From: Planctomicrobium piriforme
GTDB taxonomy: Bacteria > Planctomycetota > Planctomycetia > Planctomycetales > Planctomycetaceae
Length of the DNA stretch: 64,000 bases
Assembly: GCF_900113665.1 (NCBI RefSeq)
Contig: NZ_FOQD01000001.1
Span: 310,001 to 374,000 of the forward strand
Direction of reading: 5' to 3'
Shown: positions 18,701 through 27,496 of the stretch, piece by piece
How the letters are laid out: the number at the start of each line of letters is the position of its first letter
How positions within the stretch are numbered: position 1 is the first letter of the stretch
Notes under the pieces: generated by a model
Databases searched by the model: none
The model's input: the letters and a program-made list of their open reading frames with translations, nothing else
Told to the model about the DNA's origin: nothing
Translations under genes and position numbers: made by a program

Positions 18701-20262
18701 CCATGTCTCGCGGCGACCAATCGAAACCCGTCCTCGATCTGCGGCGGATTGGCAAGCGGTTTCCTGGCGTCGTCGCGCTCGATGGCGTTTCGTTTGATGT
18801 GCGGGCCGGGGAGTTTCATGCCATCTGCGGCGAGAACGGAGCCGGTAAAAGCACGCTGATGAAAATCCTCTCAGGCGTACTCACCGAGTATGACGGAGAG
18901 TTTCTAGTCCGCGGTGAACGCGCTGCCTTCGCTGGGACACGGGATGCCGAACGGGCTGGAATCAGCATTATTCACCAGGAACTCAACCTGGTCGAGCAGT
19001 TGAGCGTCGCAGCCAATATCTTTCTTGGGCGAGAACTCAAACGCGGCCCGTTTCTCGATGAAGCGGCGATGTGCAGCAAGGCCGCGGAGTTGTTTTCGCA
19101 ACTCGGTTGCCCGATCCGACCAAGCCAACGAGTGAAAGAACTACGGGTCGGCGATCAACAGTTGGTGGAGATCGCCAAAGCGCTTTCGTTGAAGTCCGAC
19201 ATTCTGATCATGGACGAGCCGACCAGCGCGCTGACCGAGACGGAAGTGGAACGGCTGTTTCGGGTGATCGAGACGTTGCGGACGCAAGGGGTCACGATTC
19301 TCTACATCTCGCACAAGATGGAGGAAGTGTTTCGTCTGTCGGACCGGATCACCGTGTTGCGGGACGGGCGGCATGTGAAGACGCTGGACCGCAAGGCAAC
19401 GAGCCCGCGAGAAATCACGCACTTGATGGTAGGTCGCGAACTTGAGAACACCCGACTTTCTGAAAACCGGACGCCTGGCGAAGTGGTGCTGGATGTGAGT
19501 CATCTGTCACTAGCCTGGCCCGGCCATGCGCGACGCTGGCGACTGGCGGACGTGTCGTTCTCACTTCACAAAGGAGAAGTGCTGGGGATTGCAGGGCTGA
19601 TGGGGGCCGGCAGGACGGAACTCCTCGAGTGTCTGTTCGGCGCCAATAGCGATGCGGTGCAAGGAGAGATTCGTCTCAACGGCAATGTTGTTTCGTTTTC
19701 CCATCCTGCTCAAGCGAAAGACGCCGGGCTGGCAATGGTGACGGAAGACCGTAAACGCTTGGGGCTCTTCGCGCAGATGACCGTGCGCGAGAACATCACC
19801 ATCTGCACGCTCGATGAAGCAACGTCGGGACCGATCGTCAGTACAAAACGCGAACGTTCGCAAGCGAGTGAATCGATTGCGAACGTCGGAGTCAAAACTG
19901 CTGGCACGGAAGCGGCCATTACCGGGCTCTCCGGCGGCAATCAGCAGAAATGCATTATCGCCCGTTGGTTGAGAACGAACCCGAAAGTGCTGCTGCTGGA
20001 TGACCCGACGCGCGGCATCGACGTCGGTGCGAAGGCCGAGTTGTATCAGGTGATTGACCGCCTGTGCCGGTCGGGACTGGCGATCATCGTTACTTCGAGC
20101 GAATTGCCGGAACTGATCACGCTGTGTGATCGAATTCTTGTGTTATGCGAAGGCCGGCTGACGGGCGAATTGCAGCGCGGCGAGTTCAGCGAGCAGAGAA
20201 TCATGGAACTCGCGACGGCGCAGACCTGTGCATCGGAAGCTGAGCCAGCCAGCCTGCTCTGA
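18697..20262 (+). CDS. Sugar-type ABC transporter ATP-binding protein (two ABC domains)
   Basis: 521 residues with two fused nucleotide-binding domains, the RbsA/XylG/MglA arrangement. First domain: Walker A GENGAGKSTLMKI, Walker B ILIMDEPTSALT. Second domain: degenerate Walker A GLMGAGRTELLE, signature LSGGNQQKCIIARWL, Walker B VLLLDDPTRGIDVG. Such proteins power uptake of ribose, xylose, galactose or autoinducer-2. No permease or binding-protein gene is next to it, so the rest of the transporter must lie elsewhere. Start overlaps the previous stop by four bases. Confidence 0.93.
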   Translation: MTMSRGDQSKPVLDLRRIGKRFPGVVALDGVSFDVRAGEFHAICGENGAGKSTLMKILSGVLTEYDGEFLVRGERAAFAGTRDAERAGISIIHQELNLVEQLSVAANIFLGRELKRGPFLDEAAMCSKAAELFSQLGCPIRPSQRVKELRVGDQQLVEIAKALSLKSDILIMDEPTSALTETEVERLFRVIETLRTQGVTILYISHKMEEVFRLSDRITVLRDGRHVKTLDRKATSPREITHLMVGRELENTRLSENRTPGEVVLDVSHLSLAWPGHARRWRLADVSFSLHKGEVLGIAGLMGAGRTELLECLFGANSDAVQGEIRLNGNVVSFSHPAQAKDAGLAMVTEDRKRLGLFAQMTVRENITICTLDEATSGPIVSTKRERSQASESIANVGVKTAGTEAAITGLSGGNQQKCIIARWLRTNPKVLLLDDPTRGIDVGAKAELYQVIDRLCRSGLAIIVTSSELPELITLCDRILVLCEGRLTGELQRGEFSEQRIMELATAQTCASEAEPASLL

Positions 20263-20512
20263 GAAACCGGGCGGCTCGTGATCCCTGTGCGGCCAAATCT
20301 GCCGAATGGTCTCGTTCTTTTATCTTTCCGGGCATTCGGCTTCGGAATCTTGAGTTCAATCAAAGGATCGGGGATTCCCCGCCGATATTTTCCTGCTGTA
20401 TGCCGTCAAAGTCCGCGCAACCGTTACGACCGGAGCGATGACGCCGAGACCTCAAGGTCTCGCAGGCAACGACAGAAGTGGTCGCCAACGCCGGCCCTTC
20501 AGCAGGAATGCA

Positions 20513-22102
20513 ATGAAACGGTACTCCAGACTGCTGCGAAATCGACGCCTGGCCTGGCTGGGGATAATCCTCTGCCTTTCCACAGCTTGTTTGGCTGATG
20601 ATGCGGAGTTCGCTGCAGACGTCTTCGACGACGGCGAAGCTCCTGCCTTTGTGCAGCTGTCCGCTTACGAGGAGCCCGTTCAGCTCCCTCCTGCTCCGTC
20701 TCCCGCCATTGCCTTGGCCGACACCATTCCGCCGGATCCGCCTGATGAACTCAGCAAGCTGATGGCGGAAGTGAACAAACTCAAAGACCGCCTGAAGACG
20801 ATGGAGGACGACGGCAAGAAGAAAGCCGCCGACGCCAAGAAGAACGAGTTCCCCAGCTTCAAGATTACGGGGTTCACCCAGCTCGATTCGGCCGCTTACA
20901 GCCAGAGCCCGAACAACATTGCCACGGTTGGAAATGCACAGGACGGAACCGGTTTTCGGCGTGCCCGCCTGGCGGTTCAGGGCAAGGTGGCCGAGTTCAC
21001 CTCATACCAGGTGGAAATGGACTTCGCGACCGCGGGCCGTCCGAGCTTTTTCGACACCTATGTCGAACAGAGTAACATTCCTTATCTCGGTACGGTTCGG
21101 GTTGGTCAGTTTTGCCAGCCGTTCAGCGTCGACTCGCTCACTGGCTTCCGCAATCTGACATTTTTGGAACGGTCGCTGCCGTTCCTGGCGTTCGTTCCGT
21201 TTCGCCGCGTCGGTGCTCAGGCTGCCAACATCGCGGATGACGAGATGTCTCAGTGGGCCTACAGCGTGTTCCGCACCGGCGGCTACAAGAATGCTCCGCT
21301 GGGCGACAACCGGTATGGAGTCGACATCGGCGATGTCGGGGGCGTTTCATTTTCGACTCGGGCTACGCACCTGATTCAGTACGATCCGCACGCGAATGAC
21401 CGCTATCTGTGGCACATTGGCGCTAGTTACGACTACAGCGTGCTTGGCGCCGATACCGCTGCCGGCAGCACCACACAAACCCCTTTCTACCAGACTCGCG
21501 TTCTGCCCGAATTCGGCCCGCTGGGTTATTCGGAAGACGCCCAGGCATTTGGATTTGCCAACAACTCCACGCCGGTGTTCGTCGACTCTGGCCGTTACCC
21601 TGCCAATCACTTCAATCTGTTTGGACTGGAAACCGTCTACCAGAACGGTCCGTGGGGAGTGCAGGCGGAATACATGGCCACCGTCGTCGACAGCATTGTC
21701 GGCAACATCTTCTACAACGGGGCCTACACGCAAGTCGCCTACCGCCTGACCGGCGAGCACCGCGCATACGACAAGAAGAACGGCACGCTGGGACGGCTGG
21801 TTCCATTCACTGATTTCTTTTCGTTCAAGAAAAAGGGAATTCAGGGCATGGGGGCCTGGGAAGTGGCCGGGCGATTGTCGTTTGTTGATATTCGCAACCC
21901 GGACAGCCTCAACGGCCAGTACCTGAACGGCACCAGCAACGCCGGCAACGGCACGCTGGTCGACTCGACCTTGGGATTCACCTGGTTTCTGAATACGCAC
22001 ACGAAGTTTCAGGGAAACTGGATCCACTGCATGCTGAACAACTCGGACAGGGGGCACAGCACAGCCAACCTGTTTGTCAGTCGCGTTCAGGTTGACTTCT
22101 GA
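20513..22102 (+). CDS. OprO/OprP-like outer-membrane porin
   Basis: 529 residues from the ATG at 20513, which gives a signal peptide (KRYSRLLRNRRLAWLGIILCLSTACLA). After a Pro-rich stretch comes a short coiled coil (ELSKLMAEVNKLKDRLKTME) that may trimerise or bind the cell wall, then an aromatic-rich beta barrel beginning FKITGFTQLDSAAYSQS and FRRARLAVQGKVAEFTSYQVEMDFA, ending in an aromatic C-terminal residue (VQVDF). This matches the phosphate-selective porin O/P family. The upstream 250 bp contain a perfect hairpin GAGACCT-CA-AGGTCTC but no T-run. Confidence 0.88.
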   Translation: MKRYSRLLRNRRLAWLGIILCLSTACLADDAEFAADVFDDGEAPAFVQLSAYEEPVQLPPAPSPAIALADTIPPDPPDELSKLMAEVNKLKDRLKTMEDDGKKKAADAKKNEFPSFKITGFTQLDSAAYSQSPNNIATVGNAQDGTGFRRARLAVQGKVAEFTSYQVEMDFATAGRPSFFDTYVEQSNIPYLGTVRVGQFCQPFSVDSLTGFRNLTFLERSLPFLAFVPFRRVGAQAANIADDEMSQWAYSVFRTGGYKNAPLGDNRYGVDIGDVGGVSFSTRATHLIQYDPHANDRYLWHIGASYDYSVLGADTAAGSTTQTPFYQTRVLPEFGPLGYSEDAQAFGFANNSTPVFVDSGRYPANHFNLFGLETVYQNGPWGVQAEYMATVVDSIVGNIFYNGAYTQVAYRLTGEHRAYDKKNGTLGRLVPFTDFFSFKKKGIQGMGAWEVAGRLSFVDIRNPDSLNGQYLNGTSNAGNGTLVDSTLGFTWFLNTHTKFQGNWIHCMLNNSDRGHSTANLFVSRVQVDF

Positions 22103-22163
22103 CCCTCGCCGATCCGCTCTGGCGCTGTGCATCGAGAAACGTAGGTTCTGCAGGGAGTGTTCC

Positions 22164-22580
22164 GTGTCTGCAATTCGACTGACGGTAATGGCCGCTCTGC
22201 TCTGCGTGCTGAATCTCTCGTGCGCATGCTTCCCACATCGGCAATGCTGCTCGCGGTGCGGCTGCGAGTCGGCGACAAAGCGCTGTCGGGTCACCTGTGA
22301 AACCAAAAAAGTGCCGGAAGTCACCTACTCCACCGAGCACGAAGACATCTGCATGCCCGGCCGCAGCGAACGGTGCGTCGGACACGGCGACGGCCAATGT
22401 CTCGATGATGGCTCCGGCTATGCTCCGACCTGCGGCACCGTTTACCACCGGAAAAAACTCGTCAAGAAAACGGCCGACGTCGAGCAGAAGAGCTACAAGT
22501 GGGTTGTGGAGACGGTCTGCGCACAGTGCCGTGAAACGGGCGGCAGTTGCGAAGTGCCCGACTCGTCAGAGAAGAAATAA
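22164..22580 (+). CDS. Cysteine-rich exported protein
   Basis: 138 residues if the GTG at 22164 is used (AGGGAG nine bases upstream); the longer frame to 22074 overlaps the porin. A hydrophobic signal (LTVMAALLCVLNLSC) is followed by a Cys-rich region with paired cysteines (CCSRCGCES, KRCRVTCETKK, VCAQC). Similar small Cys-rich proteins occur next to porin-like genes in planctomycetes; function unknown. It lies 61 bases after the porin and is probably co-transcribed. Confidence 0.65.
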   Translation: MSAIRLTVMAALLCVLNLSCACFPHRQCCSRCGCESATKRCRVTCETKKVPEVTYSTEHEDICMPGRSERCVGHGDGQCLDDGSGYAPTCGTVYHRKKLVKKTADVEQKSYKWVVETVCAQCRETGGSCEVPDSSEKK

Positions 22581-22631
22581 CTTCGTCAGGAGCGGTGATT
22601 TCAAAGCAAGGTCAGAACCGACTGCCCGCGT

Positions 22632-25178
22632 TCACTTGACGCGGGACTGGAGATGTCGGGCGATCAGCGAGACCAGTGCGACTCCGTCGATGGGCTTGCT
22701 GGTGTAGTCGTCGAAGCCCGCGGCCAGGCAGCGGTCGCGGTCGCCCTGCATGGCGTTGGCCGTGAGGGCGATGACGGGGCCGGTGTAGCCTTCTTTCCTC
22801 AATCGGCGTGCGGCGGTGAAACCGTCCATGACCGGCATTTGCACGTCCATGATGACGATCTCGACGGGCGAGCCGTCCGTCAGGCTTTGTAACACCACCT
22901 CGACTGCTTCCTGACCATTGGAGGCGGTCAACACTTCACCGCCGGCATCTTCGATGAAGTGCTGCGCCAGGTAGCGCACATCGCGGCGGTCGTCTACGAC
23001 GAGGGCGCGGCACTGCAGCTGTGATCGCTTGGGCAAGCGGGCTTCGAGCGCCGGCATCTCTGTCGAAGTCGGGCTGACCAGCACGATTTCCTGGTCGCGG
23101 ATCGGCAGGACGAGTCGAAACGTGCTGCCTGTCCCCAGTGCGCTGTCGACTTCGATCTCGCCGCCGAGCATCTGTGCGAGCCGTCGCGAGATACTGAGCC
23201 CGAGTCCGGTCCCTTCGTACTGGCGCGCGACCGACATGTCTCCTTGCGTGAAGGGGCGAAACAGCCGCGACATCTGATCGGGACTGATCCCGATCCCGGT
23301 GTCGACGACATCGAAGCTGAGTTTGGCGTCCTCTTCCGCATACCGCACCACCAGCCGGACATCTCCCCGTTCGGTGAATTTCACGGCGTTGCCGATCAGG
23401 TTCACCAGAATCTGACGGAGACGCTTGGGGTCGGTCTGGATCGCTTCAGGGACGGGGCCGACGAATTCCGCCGAGAGTCCAATTTTACGTTCATCTGCCC
23501 GCACCCGCATCAATTCGATGATCTCGCTGGCGGCGTGGATGACGTCGACTCGTTCGCGGCTGATTTCGAGTTGCCCGGCCTCGATCTTTGAAAGGTCGAG
23601 AATGTCGTTAATGATTTCCAGCAGATAGCGGCCGTTGCGGCGAATCGTGTCGACGCACTGCAGGTTATCAGGATCGTCGAGATGTGCGGCGAGCACGTCG
23701 GCATAGCCGAGGATGGCGGTCATCGGTGTGCGGATTTCGTGGCTCATGTTGGCGACGAATTCGCTCTTGGCCTGATTTGCGGCATCGGCCTGCCGCCGCG
23801 CGAGTTCCAGTTCCCGTTCCGACTTTTTGCGTTCGGTAATGTCCTGCATGATGCCGACGAGTTGCGACGGGGCGCCGTCATCGTCGCGAATAAGGCGACC
23901 GGAGTCTTCGACCCAGATTTCTCGCTGGTCGTCAGGCCGAATCAAGCGGAACTGCACTCGGTACTGACCGTCGCCTCGCATGGCGCCGTTGACGGCGGTG
24001 CGGTAGCTCTCGACATCGAGTGGATGAATCAGCGACCAGCCTTCGTTCCCTTTGCGGATCGTTTGCCCAGGCGGCAGCCCGACGACCGTCGCAACCGTCT
24101 CGGAGAATTTGACGATGTCGGTGTGGATGTCGTACTGCCAGGCAACCATGCGACCCGACTCGAGAGCGGTCCGCAGGTGCTGCTCGCTGTCCTTGATCTT
24201 GGCTTCGACATCTTTCCGCTGCGTGATGTCGCGAAAGAAAATCGACAGGCCGTCGCGGGAAGGATAAACCCGAATCTCCAGCCAGGCGCCGGGATCGCGT
24301 CGCGATGGAACTTCGAGATGGACGGTGACGTTGTCACGGAGTGCGCGGCGGTACTCCTGTTCGATGTCTGTCCCGATCAAATGGGGAAACATCTCCCAGA
24401 AACCGCGGCCGATCACCTGATCGCGGGAAGGGCCGAAGTAAGGCAGCGCCTGGCTATTGATCGAGGTGACGACGAAATTCTGGTCGACAGTGAAGAAGCA
24501 GTCACTGATCGATTCGAGGATGCGCTGCGTGCGTTCCGTGGCGGCCTGGAGAACGTCAGAAGCGCGGCGGCTTTCCGTGTAATCGACAACGACGAAAAAC
24601 AGGCCGTTGACGCTGCCGTCAGCGATGATATCAGGAGTGAATCGCCCGCGAATGTACCGGCGGCGGTCGTGGAACACGATCCAGCCGTCATAGCCGCTTT
24701 CGCTCCCCTCAAGACTGATCTGCAAGGTTGGCCGGAGGACATCAAAAGCCTGCTGGCCGAGGACATTTGCTAACGTCCGCCCGAGAACCTGTTCGCCTTC
24801 GACCAGAAACCACAGGTCGGTCTGATGGTTGATCGAACGAAACCGCAAGTCGCGGTCGAGGTAGCCCATCAGCGCGGGGGCTTCATCGGCCATCAGCCAG
24901 AGTTGCTCGGTGTCGAGCGGGCCCTGGTTGACGATGAACGCGTCCACTTCGCCGCGGCGAATCGCGTCGATGGTGGCCGTGGCTTCGGCCAGTTGATCTT
25001 CGAGCTCCAGAATTCTGCTGTGCAGCGACTGGTCGGCGGCGTCGGATTCGGGAGAGAGCTGATTCATCGGCGCGAGCGCTGCACCATGTGGAGTAACCTG
25101 TTCGGATTCACTGACAAGAGCAGAATCCTTCTCCCGATGTTCGGGGGAGTCTGTCAGTTTGTCAAACTCCCCCCGCAT
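22632..25178 (-). CDS. PAS-containing hybrid histidine kinase
   Basis: 848 residues from the ATG at 25178 (a TTG at 25199 is possible). Order: short coiled coil, three PAS/PAC units (about 60-190, 200-320, 335-450, each ending in a D.T.R-type PAC), HisKA with H480 in MSHEIRTPM, HATPase with VNLIGNAVKFTERGD, DTGIGIS and GTGLGLSIS, and a C-terminal receiver with phospho-acceptor Asp about 778 (IVIMDVQMPVMDG). No transmembrane segment is seen, so it is probably cytosolic. It overlaps kaiB by 17 bases as the last gene of the kaiC-kaiB-kinase operon and may read out the state of KaiC (inference). Confidence 0.93.
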   Translation of the reverse strand: MRGEFDKLTDSPEHREKDSALVSESEQVTPHGAALAPMNQLSPESDAADQSLHSRILELEDQLAEATATIDAIRRGEVDAFIVNQGPLDTEQLWLMADEAPALMGYLDRDLRFRSINHQTDLWFLVEGEQVLGRTLANVLGQQAFDVLRPTLQISLEGSESGYDGWIVFHDRRRYIRGRFTPDIIADGSVNGLFFVVVDYTESRRASDVLQAATERTQRILESISDCFFTVDQNFVVTSINSQALPYFGPSRDQVIGRGFWEMFPHLIGTDIEQEYRRALRDNVTVHLEVPSRRDPGAWLEIRVYPSRDGLSIFFRDITQRKDVEAKIKDSEQHLRTALESGRMVAWQYDIHTDIVKFSETVATVVGLPPGQTIRKGNEGWSLIHPLDVESYRTAVNGAMRGDGQYRVQFRLIRPDDQREIWVEDSGRLIRDDDGAPSQLVGIMQDITERKKSERELELARRQADAANQAKSEFVANMSHEIRTPMTAILGYADVLAAHLDDPDNLQCVDTIRRNGRYLLEIINDILDLSKIEAGQLEISRERVDVIHAASEIIELMRVRADERKIGLSAEFVGPVPEAIQTDPKRLRQILVNLIGNAVKFTERGDVRLVVRYAEEDAKLSFDVVDTGIGISPDQMSRLFRPFTQGDMSVARQYEGTGLGLSISRRLAQMLGGEIEVDSALGTGSTFRLVLPIRDQEIVLVSPTSTEMPALEARLPKRSQLQCRALVVDDRRDVRYLAQHFIEDAGGEVLTASNGQEAVEVVLQSLTDGSPVEIVIMDVQMPVMDGFTAARRLRKEGYTGPVIALTANAMQGDRDRCLAAGFDDYTSKPIDGVALVSLIARHLQSRVK

Positions 25179-25509
25179 CAGGAGGCTTTCGAGGGACAAT
25201 TTGCATGCCCACCAGCGTCTTCTCTTCGTTCGACAGATCGCCGATCACCTTCCGCATCGGATTCGGCAATTTTCTAACGAGCGTCGGAATCGCGATGATC
25301 TGGTCCCCCCGGGCGAGTTGGGGGTTCTCCAGCAGATCGACGACTTCAATATCATACCTGCCCGGCAGATGCTGTTCGCAGATCCGTTTGAGATTCTCGA
25401 TCGCGGTGCGTGATTTCGCTGTTTGACCTGCGACATAAAGCCGGAGATTCCAGATGTCCAACGGGTCGTCGCTGTCGGCGTGATCTTGTGATGTATTCTG
25501 ATCGGACAT
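25162..25509 (-). CDS. kaiB: KaiB-like circadian clock/thioredoxin-fold protein
   Basis: 115 residues. The core LRLYVAGQTAKSRTAIENLKRICEQHLPGRYDIEVVDLLENPQLA-type pattern followed by IIAIPTLVRKLPNP and VIGDLS is that of KaiB, which switches fold and binds KaiC in cyanobacterial clocks. The start overlaps the kaiC stop by one base (TAATG), and the end overlaps the kinase start. It has an acidic N-terminal extension of about 20 residues. Confidence 0.93.
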   Translation of the reverse strand: MSDQNTSQDHADSDDPLDIWNLRLYVAGQTAKSRTAIENLKRICEQHLPGRYDIEVVDLLENPQLARGDQIIAIPTLVRKLPNPMRKVIGDLSNEEKTLVGMQIVPRKPPDAGGV

Positions 25510-27266
25510 TATTTTTCTCCCCCGATGTCGCCATTCATCTCGTCGGCTTTGCGACTGCGAGCCATGGCGGCACGGACAGTGACAGCCTGGTCTTGCAGCA
25601 TTTGTTCGCGGCGTGCGGCTTCGTCAGCGTGTTGTGATTCGTCTTCGAGTTCCGACTGCAGGACGGCGATTTGAGCCAGCAGCGCCTGGCGTTTTCGGTC
25701 GCGTTGCCGTCGCTGGCGCTCGAGTTCCGCGGTCCGATCCAGTTCCTCGGCCCGTTCGCGTGCTTCCTGTGCGGAACGCATCGAGCCGGTCAGCACCCCT
25801 TCGGGACCGACATAGACATCCTGCAGTTCGATTCCGTGATTCGTCAGCAGGAACTCGCGAATCTGGTTCGAGTGCGCCATGCCGCGTGATTTGAGGATGT
25901 AGATGCCGCGATTTCGTTCGCCCCCGAGTTCGATATCGCGCAGCAGCAGCCAGGTATCGACAATCGAGGAGACGGCGATTTCGGTCTGCTCCTGACTTTG
26001 ACCGCCGCCCACCAGATTGACGAAGAACGCGGTTGTCCCGCGCGTCTTGAGGAAATCGATCAGACGCAGCAGCATTGCCTGGGCTTCGGATTGGGTGCCA
26101 GCCCCGATGAAATTGCTGATGGGATCGACAATGATTGAATGCGGATCGAATTTCTCGATCAGTTGATGCATGACGGCCAGATGGGTTTCCAGACCATAAA
26201 GAGTCGGTCGGGCCGCATGAAATTGCAGTAGGCCGCCATCGACCCATTGCTGCAGGTTCAGGCCGATGGAGGTGAGATTGCGGCAGATCTGCCTGGGTGA
26301 TTCTTCAAAGGCGAAGTACAGCACCCGTTCCCCGCGTCGACAGGCAGCATCCGCAAAATGGCCGCTCAGACTGGTTTTCCCCGTCCCGGGAGTGCCCGAG
26401 ACAAGGATGCTCGAACCTCGATAGAAGCCTTTGCCTCCCAGCATGGTGTCGAGTCGCGGCACTCCGGACGAGACACGTTCTTCCGAGACGGCATGATTGA
26501 GGGCGAGGGATGTAATCGGCAGCACATTGATGCCGTCGCTGCCGATGAGGAATGGATATTCGTTGGTGCCATGGACCGTGCCGCGATACTTCACCACTCG
26601 CAGTCGGCGAGTCGAGACCTGATCGTTGACCCGATGGTCGAGCAGAATCACACAGTCGGAGACATATTCTTCGAGGCCCTGGCGGGTGAGCGTGAAGCCG
26701 TCACCGCCCCGTTCCGCGGTGATGACGGCGGTGATCCCGCGTTCCTTCAGCCACAGGAAGAGTCGCCGCAGTTCGGCCCTGAGAATCGCCGCGTTGTCGA
26801 AACCTGAGAACAGCGTTTCGAGTGTGTCGAGGACGATGCGTTTGGCGCCGATGCTGTCGATGGCCAGGGCGAGACGAATAAACAGGCCGTCGAGGTCGTA
26901 TTCGCCGGCCTCGTCGATCTCGCTGCGATCGATATGAATGTGTTCGAGGTAGAGCTTGTTCTGGGCCTGGAGTTCGTCGAGGTCATAGCCGAGCGAACGG
27001 ACGTTCTGCGTGAGGTCTTCCGCCGTTTCTTCAAAGGCGACGAAGACCCCGGGCTCGTCGTAATCGAGTGCGCCATGAATGAGAAATTCCATCCCAAACA
27101 GCGTCTTGCCGCATCCGGCGTTGCCGCAGAACAGCGTCGGACGCCCGGTGGGGAGTCCGCCAAATGTAATCTGGTCGAGTCCCACAATCCCGGTCGGGGA
27201 CTTGGGGAGAGTCGGCAAACCCGGGACGGGCTCCGTTTGTCGAAATGACGATTCCATTTGATCCAT
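25509..27266 (-). CDS. kaiC: KaiC-like ATPase/autokinase
   Basis: 585 residues from the ATG at 27266. Two RecA-like domains: CI with GNAGCGKT (residues 48-55) and CII with GTPGTGKT (about 285), each with E-E catalytic glutamates (AFEETAEDL and AFEESPRQI). The cyanobacterial phosphosites Ser-Thr correspond here to Ser433-Ser434 (VSSIVDTWLLL), so autophosphorylation is plausible. After the second domain comes a C-terminal charged coiled coil of about 80 residues (ELDRTAELERQRRQRDRKRQ) in place of the usual short tail. No kaiA is nearby, so this is a KaiBC-only system coupled to a histidine kinase. Confidence 0.95.
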   Translation of the reverse strand: MDQMESSFRQTEPVPGLPTLPKSPTGIVGLDQITFGGLPTGRPTLFCGNAGCGKTLFGMEFLIHGALDYDEPGVFVAFEETAEDLTQNVRSLGYDLDELQAQNKLYLEHIHIDRSEIDEAGEYDLDGLFIRLALAIDSIGAKRIVLDTLETLFSGFDNAAILRAELRRLFLWLKERGITAVITAERGGDGFTLTRQGLEEYVSDCVILLDHRVNDQVSTRRLRVVKYRGTVHGTNEYPFLIGSDGINVLPITSLALNHAVSEERVSSGVPRLDTMLGGKGFYRGSSILVSGTPGTGKTSLSGHFADAACRRGERVLYFAFEESPRQICRNLTSIGLNLQQWVDGGLLQFHAARPTLYGLETHLAVMHQLIEKFDPHSIIVDPISNFIGAGTQSEAQAMLLRLIDFLKTRGTTAFFVNLVGGGQSQEQTEIAVSSIVDTWLLLRDIELGGERNRGIYILKSRGMAHSNQIREFLLTNHGIELQDVYVGPEGVLTGSMRSAQEARERAEELDRTAELERQRRQRDRKRQALLAQIAVLQSELEDESQHADEAARREQMLQDQAVTVRAAMARSRKADEMNGDIGGEK

Positions 27267-27496
27267 CAAATTCTCATTCTGCGATCACGCGCGCCGCGTC
27301 ATGCGCGCAAGTCAATTCCGGCTCTGCCTTGAGTCTTGCGACCGTCCGTCACGACGTAGAAACGCGGACGCGACTTTTCAAGCGAAACGGCAATTAAGAG
27401 GGCAAGGACCACACACGCTGGGGTTCCACTCGCCAAACTGAATCGGACGCCTTGTCTGCTGCCTTAGAAGACAAGAATGAGATTAAGCGGCGACAG

